DNA from: JBEIUL01 sp044356865
GTDB lineage: Bacteria > Planctomycetota > Phycisphaerae > Phycisphaerales > SM1A02
Assembly: GCA_044356865.1 (NCBI GenBank)
Contig: JBIKVN010000066.1
Span: 1-13,872 of the forward strand
DNA length: 13,872 nt
Direction of reading: 5' to 3'
Below, in pieces: positions 7,294 through 13,817 of the stretch. Within the stretch, counting starts at the first letter, position 1; each line of letters starts with the position of its first letter. The notes beneath the pieces were generated by a model. The model did no database searches and was not told where the DNA came from. It saw only the letters and a list, made by a program, of their open reading frames with translations. The position numbers and the translations under genes are program-made.

Positions 7294-7617
7294 CTACCAG
7301 CGGGACTTCGGGCCCGGATGGGTGCATTCGACGACCACGAGCCTCAGGTCGTTGCGCTCGAAACGCTCGCAGGCGTTCGCGAGGGTCAGCTCGGCCGCGA
7401 GCTGACGGTCGTCGGCGATGATCTCGACGTAGGGGGGGAGGGCGGGGGCCGGGGCTCGCAGGGCGCGGGCGGTGACGAGTCCGGTCGCCGCGGCGAGGGC
7501 GACCGCGGCGACGGCCCGCCCCGCGATCCGCCGGCGCCGGCGACGTCGGGTCGCCTCGTCGAAGGCCGAGAGTCCCGAGGCCAGCATGCGACGCTCGATT
7601 TCGTTCAGTTCGTTCAT
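7294..7617 (-). CDS. Small single-pass membrane protein, candidate anti-sigma factor
   Basis: A 107-residue protein. It has an N-terminal cytoplasmic stretch of about 23 residues ('MNELNEIERRMLASGLSAFD'), an Arg-rich run, a hydrophobic segment at about 31-50 ('IAGRAVAAVALAAATGL'), and a C-terminal part of about 55 residues with two Cys (73 region and 98). The start at 7617 has a good GGAG six nt upstream and overlaps the stop of the sigma factor gene in an ATGA, which implies translational coupling. Its size, topology and position immediately after an ECF sigma gene are those of an anti-sigma factor. However the zinc-type HxxxCxxC motif of ZAS anti-sigmas is absent, and I recognise no domain. 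The role is inferred from context only. Confidence 0.75.
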   Translation of the reverse strand: MNELNEIERRMLASGLSAFDEATRRRRRRRIAGRAVAAVALAAATGLVTARALRAPAPALPPYVEIIADDRQLAAELTLANACERFERNDLRLVVVECTHPGPKSRW

Positions 7618-8222
7618 GGTTCTCTCCGTGCATCGCGGGCCCGCCGGGCGGCCCGCCTGAGTCTGCTGTCGACCGCCGCCGTGCCGAGGCCGAGCCAACC
7701 GGCGATGCGGGCGACGGCCCCGTCGGCCCGGACGAGCAGCTCGAAGAGCGTGCGCTCGTCGTTCGAGAGCCCGTCGATCCGCGCCGCGTCGCGGCGGATC
7801 TGCTCGAGCAGGTCGAGGTCGTCGAGGAAGGCGACGGCTTCGGGGCGGTTCCGGGCCGCGGCCTCCTCGCGCTCGCGGCGGGAAAGCTCGCTGCGCAGGA
7901 GGTCGATCGCGGCGCTCCGCACGATCCGCCGCAGCCAGGCGTCGAGGCTCGCCGCCCGCTCGCAGCGGCGCGGCCCGCGGGCGACGCGGATCCAGGTTTC
8001 ACCGGCGACGTCGAGGGCGAGGTCGCCGCGGCGGCCGAGTCGCCGGCGGGCCTCGGCCTCGACGAACCGGCATCGCCGGCGGAAGAGCTCCTCGAACGCG
8101 TTCCGGTCGCCCTCGACCATCCGGCTCGTGCACCGATCGACCGCGAGGTCGTCGAACGCGACGCCCCCGTCGAGGACGGGGGACGGCGAAGCGTCGGCGG
8201 CGATCGGGCAGTGCCGGTTCAT
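7614..8222 (-). CDS. ECF-type RNA polymerase sigma factor
   Basis: A 202-residue cytoplasmic sigma-70 family protein. Region 2 spans about 34-112: 'VEGDRNAFEELFRR' (region 2.1), 'GDLALDVAGETWIRVAR' (2.2, core-RNAP-binding, the GETWIRV matching the family's Q/GETFLRV) and 'LDAWLRRIVRSAAIDLLRSE' (2.3/2.4). Region 4 spans about 150-196: 'LSNDERTLFELLV' then 'ARIAGWLGLGTAAVDSRLRRAARR', the HTH that reads the -35 element. There is no region 1.1 or 3, as expected for the ECF group. The N-terminal 33 residues are an extension without recognised domain. The gene starts 24 bp after the DUF1573 gene and overlaps the next gene by ATGA, so the three form one operon. It probably directs transcription of surface-protein genes, possibly including its own operon; the target promoter is not identifiable here. 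Confidence 0.87.
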   Translation of the reverse strand: MNRHCPIAADASPSPVLDGGVAFDDLAVDRCTSRMVEGDRNAFEELFRRRCRFVEAEARRRLGRRGDLALDVAGETWIRVARGPRRCERAASLDAWLRRIVRSAAIDLLRSELSRREREEAAARNRPEAVAFLDDLDLLEQIRRDAARIDGLSNDERTLFELLVRADGAVARIAGWLGLGTAAVDSRLRRAARRARDARREP

Positions 8223-8246
8223 CGCGCGGTTCGGTGACTCGCCCGA

Positions 8247-9221
8247 TCAGGCCGGCGGCACGTTTCGCGACTCGCGGACGCCGCTCGAGGCCGGAAGCCC
8301 GCCGACCGACGCCCGCACCGCGTCGAGGTCGGCGGCGGTGCCGTGCACGAAGAGCATGCCCGATTCGCGGTGCAGCCGCATGCGGAACCCCGACGAGCGG
8401 GTCGACGACGCCATTCCCGCGTCGATCGAGCGGATGAGCGAATCCTGCTCGGATTCGATCTCGGGGCGACGAGGATCGAGCGCCGCCGCGGCGGGCAGCC
8501 GGAAGAGCGCCACGTTCTCGGAGGCCTGGATCGGGACGTGCACCTCCGGCTGGTCGGCCCGGTCGGTCGCGAGGACGATCGTCGAGGGCTTGCCCGCACG
8601 CTCCCACGCGGCGAGATCGAGCCCGAGGGAAAGCCGGCCGACGGCGCTCGTCGGCGTCGCAAGGTCGACCGTTCCCTCAGGCACGACGCCGGTCACCGTG
8701 AAGTCCGCGCCGTCGACGCTCTCGAGCGTGATCGCGGCGTCGCGGCCGTTGCCCTCCGTGAGATCGACGATCGCCGGCTCGACCTCGATCGCGGTCTTCA
8801 CCCTGCCCTTGATCTGCATCGACTCGACCGTGCCGCCCTCGAGTACGACATGCACGTTCTTCACGAGCTCGACGCCGGTCTTCTTGCCCGGATCGAGCGT
8901 GAGCTCGAGGGTGAACGAGGCGCCGGGCGCGACCGGATCCTTCGGCGGGTCGCTCACCTTCGTGCAGCCGCAGCCGGCCTTCACCGACTCGATCCGCACC
9001 GGCCGGTCGCCGGCGTTGGTGACGGTCAGCGTGCCGCTCTTCGGCGTTCCGGCGGTGAACTCGCCGAGGTCGAGCACCTCGGGCGAAAAGCGAAGCGTGC
9101 GGGGGGCGGTCTGCCCGGCGTCCGCGGGGGTCGGCGGGGCGGCGACGGCACCGGCCGAGGCGAGGCCGGGGCCCGCGATCGAGAGGAGGATCGGCAGGAG
9201 GACCGAGGGGCGGATGGGCAT
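8247..9221 (-). CDS. Secreted DUF1573 domain protein
   Basis: A 324-residue exported protein. Signal peptide: about residues 1-28. DUF1573 (an ASH/MSP-like immunoglobulin fold) covers about 41-140 with the hallmark 'F.PEVLDLGEFTAGTPKSGTLTVTNAGDRPVRI..VKAGCGCTKV', including the vicinal pair Cys84-x-Cys86. Residues about 143-235 look like a second beta-rich Ig-like domain. Residues about 255-312 contain 'MLFVHGTAADLDAVRASVGGL', resembling the small alpha-beta fold of secretin N-domains or BON-like domains; this is a weak resemblance only. The start at 9221 has GGAG seven nt upstream. It is first in the operon with the sigma factor (24 bp spacing). The biochemical role of DUF1573 is not established; an envelope structural or binding protein is likely. 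Confidence 0.88.
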   Translation of the reverse strand: MPIRPSVLLPILLSIAGPGLASAGAVAAPPTPADAGQTAPRTLRFSPEVLDLGEFTAGTPKSGTLTVTNAGDRPVRIESVKAGCGCTKVSDPPKDPVAPGASFTLELTLDPGKKTGVELVKNVHVVLEGGTVESMQIKGRVKTAIEVEPAIVDLTEGNGRDAAITLESVDGADFTVTGVVPEGTVDLATPTSAVGRLSLGLDLAAWERAGKPSTIVLATDRADQPEVHVPIQASENVALFRLPAAAALDPRRPEIESEQDSLIRSIDAGMASSTRSSGFRMRLHRESGMLFVHGTAADLDAVRASVGGLPASSGVRESRNVPPA

Positions 9222-9482
9222 GGAGGGGCTCCGGGGAAGGGAAACGGGTCAGGCGGGCGGCCCGGGACACGCCCCGAGGCCTCGCCAAGTCCAACGGAGC
9301 CGGGGAGGGCCGGCCGTCGCCCTTCCGGAAACTTTGGCCGGCTCGGACGCGCCGCCGTGCGAAACCGCCCGGGTCGGGAAGGTCCGCGAAACTGGCTTCA
9401 AGGACCGGGAGCGGTGCCTCGGAGGAAATCGACCACGATGTCGGGCGTTGGCCCCGTTCCTCGCTTACGAAGGAAACGAGCC
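9222..9482. promoter_or_regulatory. Divergent intergenic region with nested inverted repeats
   Basis: These 261 bp must hold the promoters for the DUF1573-sigma operon (minus) and the dockerin hydrolase (plus). Visible structure includes a 10-bp palindrome CGAGGCCTCG (9275-9284). There is also an outer inverted repeat GAGCCGG (9297-9303) / CCGGCTC (9338-9344) enclosing an inner AGGGC (9306-9310) / GCCCT (9319-9323) and the palindrome TTCCGGAA (9323-9330). GAAAC occurs five times on the plus strand (for example 9328-9333, 9387-9393), reminiscent of ECF -35 elements, but none has a convincing partner -10. A plus-strand ribosome-binding site, AAGGA (9470-9474), serves the ATG at 9483. Confidence 0.5.
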
Positions 9483-11573
9483 ATGCGCATGAACCTCGGA
9501 CTTGGTGGATCACGGATCGGCATCGGTAGGCGGTCGGTCGCGGCCGTGCTCTTCGTCGCCGTTCTCCTGGCGGCCGGGCATGCCCACGCCCAGACCGCGG
9601 TCCGGGCCTGGAGCGCCAAGGGCCAGGTCTTCGTCGTCTGGCAGGTCGACGCGAGCCCGCCGCTGACCTACGAGATCTACCGATCGTCTGCCCCGGTCGG
9701 CTCGACCGCCCAGGCGACCTTCGTCGGGCGGGTCTTCCAGCCCGAGTGGCGCGGCGACCGGCTGAAGCTCGGCAGCCCGAACGCGACCTGGCGGGTTCCG
9801 ACGGCCGGGGGCGGCAGTTACCAGCTCGCGGCGAACGAGGGGCTCTTCGTCTTCACCCCGAGGGCCGCATCGAACGAGTTCTTCGCGGTGGTGCGGCAGG
9901 GGACGACGGCGATCGCCGCGGCCAACCGTACCGAGGCGTCGGTGGCCGTCGGATTCGACCCGGTCGGCGATCCGGTGACCTGTCATCTGCAGCGGCTCGG
10001 CGTCACGCCGAACGGGTATCCCTACCGCACGTTCGCGATGTGGGTCGACGGGCGCGATGACCCGAACGACGCCCGTCCCGATTTTCCGGTGATGGCGAAC
10101 GCGGCGAAGAACGGGGCGCCGCACGTCTTCACGGTGTACGAGCCGATCGCGGGGTTGCCGCCGGGGCCCTATCCGGCCACGGTTTGCCTGCACGGGGGCG
10201 GGCAGTCCGGCAGCCACTGGTCGTGGGCACCCGAGTCGATCCATTACAGGAACACCGAGGCCACGCCCGTGCAGGGCGTGACCGTGGCGATGGACGATCG
10301 GCTGTTCATCGCGACGAGCGGCGTGGTCAGCACCGACCGGCCGACCAACTGGTTCGGCTGGCATCCCGGGCTCGATCCGCTCGCGAACACCGTGCCGTCG
10401 GCGAACGCGATCGTCGTGCCGTACACGCTGCGGCGGCTCCTGTGGACGATCGACTGGCTCCAGACCCGCTCGACCTACGCGATCGATCCGCTGCGGACCT
10501 CGGTCATGGGTAATTCAATGGGCGGGGCGGGAACGCTGCTGCTCTCGCGGTTCCGTCCCGATCGCTTCAACGCCGCCACCGCGTTCGTGCCGCAGCACTA
10601 CACGCCCGAGACCGGCCAGCGGCTCTTCGGCACGACCGCCCAGAACCTCCGCACCACCGAGTTCGGTCCGGGCGGGGTGCAGCTGCGCGTGAACGATTTC
10701 TTCGACGCCGCGGTGCGGCTCTCGGCCGACCATCGCGACCATTGCCTCACGAGGATCTTCCGCGGTCGTCGCGACGAGGCCGTCGAGTGGGGGCCGCTCA
10801 CGATCGGGCTGTTCGAGGACCTGAACGCCGGCCGCTTCGGCACGCACCTCTACTGGGACAACCGCGACCACACCGCCTCCGACTGGACGACCGACAGCCC
10901 GAAGACGCCCGGCGTCGACATCGGCGAGTGGATCGTGCCGGTGCGGACCGAGCGGTCGGGGGCGCCGTACCAGGCCCGCTACCGGAGCGACCGGTCGTAT
11001 CCCGGGTTCTTCGACGACGACCAGTCGCCGTCGCTGCCGGGCCGCCAGCCGACGCTCGGGAACGGCAGCCCCGACAACGGAACGCCGTGGGGAACCTGGG
11101 GCGGCTACTTCGACTGGGAGACCGAGTCGATCGTCGACACCCCCGAGGCGTGGGAATGCACGATCTTCCTGGTCGGCCAGTCGGCGGCGAGCGTCGACAA
11201 CTTCCCCGGGATCTCCGCCACGGCCGGCGTCACGATCCGCAAGGCGAACGCGTTCCGGCCGGCGGCGGGCACCGAGCTCGCGTGGACGCTGCGGGCCGCG
11301 GGCGGCGCGGTGGTCGACTCCGGCACGACGACCGCCGCGGCCGACGGGCTGGTCGCGATCGCCGGGCTCACGATTCCCAAGGATCCGCTTCGCGTGCGGC
11401 TCGAGGTGCGGGCGGATGCGGCGCGTCCCGGCGACCTGAACGGCGATGACGCGGTCGATGCGGTCGATCTCGGGATCCTGCTCAGCCAGTGGGGCACCGC
11501 CGGCGCCGACCTCGACGGGGACGGCACGACCGACGCCCGGGACCTGGCCATCGTGCTGGCGAACTGGGGGTGA
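9483..11573 (+). CDS. Secreted alpha/beta hydrolase (esterase-like) with dockerin-like C-terminus
   Basis: A 696-residue exported protein. Signal peptide: about residues 1-36 (ends AHAQ). Residues 38-150 look like a fibronectin-III-type beta domain ('VFVVWQV...LTYEIYRSS'). Residues about 165-480 are an alpha/beta hydrolase: oxyanion-hole motif HGGG at 237-240, nucleophile Ser345 in GNSMGG, candidate acid Asp431 and candidate His463 in NRDHT. This resembles PHB-depolymerase/feruloyl-esterase-like secreted enzymes. Residues about 480-645 are a beta-rich extension. Residues 650-696 are the paired dockerin-like loops, DLNGDDAVDAVDL and DLDGDGTTDARDL, each ending W-G, with the last residues right at the stop. 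AAGGA lies eight nt upstream of the ATG; an in-frame ATG two codons on is an alternative. Substrate unknown: polyester, carbohydrate ester or peptide are all possible. It may share function with the dockerin-tailed propeller at 5815-7206. Confidence 0.9.
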   Translation: MRMNLGLGGSRIGIGRRSVAAVLFVAVLLAAGHAHAQTAVRAWSAKGQVFVVWQVDASPPLTYEIYRSSAPVGSTAQATFVGRVFQPEWRGDRLKLGSPNATWRVPTAGGGSYQLAANEGLFVFTPRAASNEFFAVVRQGTTAIAAANRTEASVAVGFDPVGDPVTCHLQRLGVTPNGYPYRTFAMWVDGRDDPNDARPDFPVMANAAKNGAPHVFTVYEPIAGLPPGPYPATVCLHGGGQSGSHWSWAPESIHYRNTEATPVQGVTVAMDDRLFIATSGVVSTDRPTNWFGWHPGLDPLANTVPSANAIVVPYTLRRLLWTIDWLQTRSTYAIDPLRTSVMGNSMGGAGTLLLSRFRPDRFNAATAFVPQHYTPETGQRLFGTTAQNLRTTEFGPGGVQLRVNDFFDAAVRLSADHRDHCLTRIFRGRRDEAVEWGPLTIGLFEDLNAGRFGTHLYWDNRDHTASDWTTDSPKTPGVDIGEWIVPVRTERSGAPYQARYRSDRSYPGFFDDDQSPSLPGRQPTLGNGSPDNGTPWGTWGGYFDWETESIVDTPEAWECTIFLVGQSAASVDNFPGISATAGVTIRKANAFRPAAGTELAWTLRAAGGAVVDSGTTTAAADGLVAIAGLTIPKDPLRVRLEVRADAARPGDLNGDDAVDAVDLGILLSQWGTAGADLDGDGTTDARDLAIVLANWG

Positions 11574-11622
11574 GGGGGGCGTCGCGGGTTCCGGCGCGGG
11601 CCTCGCGGCGAACTCGGCGATT

Positions 11623-11670
11623 GGCCGGTTGCCTGATAGGCAAATGGCCGCTACGCTGACCGGCAAATGG
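11623..11670. promoter_or_regulatory. Palindromic operator candidate upstream of the ATPase gene
   Basis: TTGCCT-GAT-AGGCAA (11629-11643) is a perfect 6-bp inverted repeat with a 3-bp centre. It is flanked symmetrically by GGCC (11623-11626 and 11646-11649) two bases outside each arm. The right part, GGCAAATGG (11639-11647), recurs exactly at 11662-11670, 23 bp downstream, near the predicted transcription start. Overlap with the -35 box suggests repression by a dimeric protein; the protein is not identifiable from the window. Confidence 0.5.
11629..11657 (+). promoter_or_regulatory. Predicted promoter of the AAA_14/DUF4143 gene
   Basis: A -35-like TTGCCT (11629-11634) and -10-like TACGCT (11652-11657) are separated by exactly 17 bp, which predicts a transcript starting near 11664, about 17 nt before the ATG at 11681. 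A short GGA lies five to seven nt upstream of that ATG. The -35 box is one arm of the palindrome described separately. Confidence 0.45.
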
Positions 11671-11680
11671 ACGGAACGCG

Positions 11681-12919
11681 ATGACCACCCCCTTCGCACG
11701 CCCGCTGGGGGCCAGCCTGCGGGCGGCGCTGCGGGACACGCCCGTGGTCTGCCTGCTCGGACCCCGGCAGTCCGGCAAGACGACTTTGGCCCGTACGCTC
11801 GAGCCTCGTCACGCCTACGTCACGTTCGACGACGAGGCGACGCTGGCCTTCGCCCGCTCGGACCCCACGGGCTTCGTCGCCTCGCTGCCCCCGCGGGTCA
11901 TCCTCGACGAGATCCAGCGGGTGCCCGGCCTGGTGCGCACGGTCAAGCTCGCGGTCGATCGTGACCGTCGGCCGGGACGATTCGTGCTCACCGGTTCCGC
12001 GAACCTCCTCCTGCTTCCGGGGCTCGGCGACTCGCTGGCCGGCCGCATGGAGGTCGTGCAGCTGCAGCCGCTCACCGCCGCCGAGCGCGAGCGGTCGCCC
12101 GGCCGCTTTCTCGCGGCGTTGCTGGCCAACCGTCTCAAGCCGTCGGTCTCCGCCACCTCGCCGCGGGCCCCGGAGGCGCTGGCCCGGCACGTGGTGTCGG
12201 GCGGTTTCCCGGAAGCGGTGGCGCGAACCGCGACCCGGGCCCGCAGCTGGCATCGCGAGTACCTGCGCACGCTGCTCGAGCGGGACGTGAAGGACGTGGC
12301 GCGGGTGCGCGACACCGCGGCCATGGGGCGGATGGTCGAGCTGCTGGCCCTCCGTACCGGCGAGCTGCTGAACGTCTCGGGCCTCGGGGCCGATCTCGGG
12401 GTGCGGCGCGAGACCGTCGAGCACTACCTCGAGGTGTGCGAGCGTCTCTACCTGGTCCGCCGACTCCTGCCGTGGCATCGCAACCAGGCCCACCGGCTGA
12501 TCAAGTCGCCGAAGGTCCATCTCGTCGACAGCGGACTCGCCGCGACGATCACGGGAATCACCGGGGCCGACTGGAGCGGGCAACGGACCAGGTTCGGGCA
12601 CCTCGTCGAGACCTTCGCGGTCCAGCAACTCATCGCCGAGGCGGGGTGGACCGATCCCGACCTGCGATTCTGGCACTACCGCGACAAGGACGGGGTCGAG
12701 GTCGATCTCGTGATCACCCGCGGCCGCGAGACCTGGGGCGTCGAGGTGAAGTCATCGGTGACGGCCACGCCCGCCGACGGGCAGGGACTCCGTCGCCTTG
12801 CCGAGCGCTGCGGCTCGGACTATCGCGGAGGCGTGCTGCTGTTCGCCGGCGACAGCGCCTTTCCGCTCGGTGGCGGCTCGGATCTCGCGGTGCCGCTGGC
12901 CCGGCTCTGGGAGATGTAG
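11681..12919 (+). CDS. ATP-binding protein, AAA_14 + DUF4143 family
   Basis: A 412-residue cytoplasmic ATPase of the widespread AAA_14/DUF4143 family. Walker A is GPRQSGKTT (27-35), Walker B VILDEIQ (73-79) and sensor 1 LTGSAN (103-108), followed by a conserved LAGR (119-122). 'YLRTLLERDVKDV' (195-206) marks the junction to the DUF4143 part, which contains a winged-helix-like segment ('LLNVSGLGADLGVRRETVEHYL') and 'VHLVDSGLAA'. The C-terminus has a restriction-endonuclease-like pattern, EVD(342)-x12-E(355)VK(357), typical of this family. Length and motifs are complete, so the gene looks intact. The family's function is unresolved; it is often patchily distributed and linked with mobile or stress-related loci. 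It stands alone here with its own palindromic promoter and shows no obvious operon partner. Confidence 0.92.
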   Translation: MTTPFARPLGASLRAALRDTPVVCLLGPRQSGKTTLARTLEPRHAYVTFDDEATLAFARSDPTGFVASLPPRVILDEIQRVPGLVRTVKLAVDRDRRPGRFVLTGSANLLLLPGLGDSLAGRMEVVQLQPLTAAERERSPGRFLAALLANRLKPSVSATSPRAPEALARHVVSGGFPEAVARTATRARSWHREYLRTLLERDVKDVARVRDTAAMGRMVELLALRTGELLNVSGLGADLGVRRETVEHYLEVCERLYLVRRLLPWHRNQAHRLIKSPKVHLVDSGLAATITGITGADWSGQRTRFGHLVETFAVQQLIAEAGWTDPDLRFWHYRDKDGVEVDLVITRGRETWGVEVKSSVTATPADGQGLRRLAERCGSDYRGGVLLFAGDSAFPLGGGSDLAVPLARLWEM

Positions 12920-12941
12920 AGAGCGCGGTTGCGGAAGGCGA

Positions 12942-13036
12942 GGAACGCCGCGGCCATCTCGCGTTCCGGCCCGGAACGACGAGGCCATGCCTCGTCGCGG
13001 ATGAACGCAACGGCCGCTCGACGGTTGCGAGGCATG
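12942..13036. repeat. Cluster of interlocking palindromes
   Basis: A run of perfect inverted repeats that share arms: GGAACGC (12942-12948) / GCGTTCC (12961-12967); CGTTCCGG (12962-12969) / CCGGAACG (12971-12978); CGACGAGGC (12977-12985) / GCCTCGTCG (12989-12997) with a CAT loop; CATGCCTCG (12986-12994) / CGAGGCATG (13028-13036); and CGCAAC (13006-13011) / GTTGCG (13024-13029). Since several arms are shared, the hairpins are mutually exclusive. Units starting GAACG recur at about 30-bp intervals. It lies between the ATPase stop and the terminator of the PEP-CTERM-like gene and may end the ATPase transcript; no U-run follows any stem on the plus strand. Confidence 0.65.
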
Positions 13037-13068
13037 ACAAACCCCGCGGCCGTCCCCGCCAAGCGAAA

Positions 13069-13100
13069 GACCCGGCCCCCCCGTGCGGAGGGACCGGGTC
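13069..13100 (-). terminator. Intrinsic terminator of the PEP-CTERM-like gene
   Basis: Read on the minus strand, GACCCGG (from 13100) pairs with CCGGGTC (ending 13069). The inner TCCCTCC pairs with a run of seven G using two G-U wobbles, which gives a continuous 14-bp stem with a GCAC tetraloop, followed by UUU and CGC. On the plus strand the two wobble positions become C-A mismatches, so the hairpin is built for minus-strand RNA. It starts 37 bp past the stop codon of the minus-strand gene. Confidence 0.75.
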
Positions 13101-13151
13101 GACTCGACTCGTGTGGACTCGTTCGCGGGACCCGCCTCAGCGCCGCCGCCG
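13081..13151. repeat. Right copy of the duplicated 3'-flank/terminator sequence
   Basis: Blocks 13081-13104, 13118-13127 and 13135-13151 match the left window edge (1-24, 33-42, 43-59). This copy includes the final Arg codons and the TGA of the PEP-CTERM-like gene plus half of its terminator. Its connecting sequence is longer and contains GACTC micro-repeats at 13101-13120. Confidence 0.8.
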
Positions 13152-13817
13152 GCGGCTCAGACCGAGCAGGCCGCAGGCGGCCAGGCCGGCCGCGCCGGGC
13201 ATGGGGACGGCGCCGCCGCCGGCGGTCGCGCCCGCGAGGATCCCGACGCCTGCCGTCGACTCGTACGCGCCGGAGAGGATGTTGAACTCGTTCGTGGTCG
13301 AGTCCCACGTCACCTCAAGGTAGCCATAAAGCCAGTCGCTGCCGTTGTAGACGCGCATCGCGAAGTAGCTGCCGGGCCCGAAGCTCGCCAGATTGGTGGG
13401 GACGTAGTCGTTCCTGAGATAGCCCGAATAGGTGTCACTCCCGGCAAAGGGATTCCCGCCGAAGTCGTCGATCATGAAGTTTGCGGGCACGATCCTCGCC
13501 ACGTTCACATTGCTCGGGTTCTCGAGAAACTGAACGTAGCCCGGTCCCAACACCGGGGTTTCGAAGCCCCAGAGATTGCCCTGGTCCCCATTCGCGATGG
13601 AGAAACTCTCGGCCGTGCCGAAGAGCCCGCTGAAGGCCTGGGACGACCCCGCCGCCACGCCCCCGTTGGGCGCCCCGATGCCGAAGCCGGAGGTGATGTT
13701 GACGATCGCAGCCTCGGACTGCGGAGTGACGGCCATCGACCCGCCGAGCACGGCGGCGACGAGGGCGAGCGAGCGCGGCTGCTCGGGCCTGGCCGCGTGC
13801 TGGTCCGCGGCGGGCAC
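13137..13817 (-). CDS. PEP-CTERM-like (PxPGA variant) exported surface protein; 5' end uncertain
   Basis: A protein of 226 residues if it starts at the GTG at 13817. A hydrophobic segment at about 16-30 ('SLALVAAVLGGSMAV') and 'SEAA' at 34-37 form a signal peptide. The middle (about 38-195) is a Gly/Ser/Asn-rich beta domain with 'YFAMRVYNGSDWLYGYLEVTWDS', a pattern common in predicted exosortase substrates. The C-terminus is the sorting signal: VPMPGAAG (204-211), a short hydrophobic helix 'LAACGLLGL' and five Arg. This is the planctomycete form of PEP-CTERM, with Pro-Gly-Ala in place of Pro-Glu-Pro. No Shine-Dalgarno sequence precedes the GTG, and the frame stays open to the right edge of the window, so the true start may lie beyond it. 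Function beyond surface or envelope display is unknown. It is transcribed toward the terminator at 13069-13100. Confidence 0.85.
   Translation of the reverse strand: MPAADQHAARPEQPRSLALVAAVLGGSMAVTPQSEAAIVNITSGFGIGAPNGGVAAGSSQAFSGLFGTAESFSIANGDQGNLWGFETPVLGPGYVQFLENPSNVNVARIVPANFMIDDFGGNPFAGSDTYSGYLRNDYVPTNLASFGPGSYFAMRVYNGSDWLYGYLEVTWDSTTNEFNILSGAYESTAGVGILAGATAGGGAVPMPGAAGLAACGLLGLSRRRRR

Noticed and set aside
7285..7305. TCCCGC / GCGGGA hairpin with the TM-protein stop codon in its loop
   Set aside because: Only a 6-bp stem and no U-run on the minus strand; not enough to call a terminator between the TM-protein and propeller genes.
5822..8002. 726-residue minus-strand frame overlapping the propeller gene
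   Set aside because: Arg/Pro-rich out-of-frame translation of recognisable YVTN and sigma coding sequence.
9328..9393. GAAAC motifs as ECF -35 elements
   Set aside because: No consistent -10 partner at the right spacing for either divergent gene; the motif is short enough to occur by chance.
6229..9492. 1087-residue plus-strand open frame opposite the propeller-sigma-DUF1573 cluster
   Set aside because: It spans four well-supported minus-strand genes and their intergenic gaps; low-complexity Arg/Asp/Val and Ser/Arg sequence with no recognisable motif.
11651..12676. 341-residue minus-strand frame antisense to the ATPase
   Set aside because: Walker A/B and DUF4143 motifs are on the plus strand; the antisense product has no domain.
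12820..13308. 162-residue minus-strand frame containing 'MPRNRRAAVAFIRDEAWPRR' across the palindrome cluster
   Set aside because: An internal ATG at 13036 would give a small protein, but its apparent internal repetition is explained by the palindromes. It overlaps the ATPase end and the terminator, and has no convincing ribosome-binding site.
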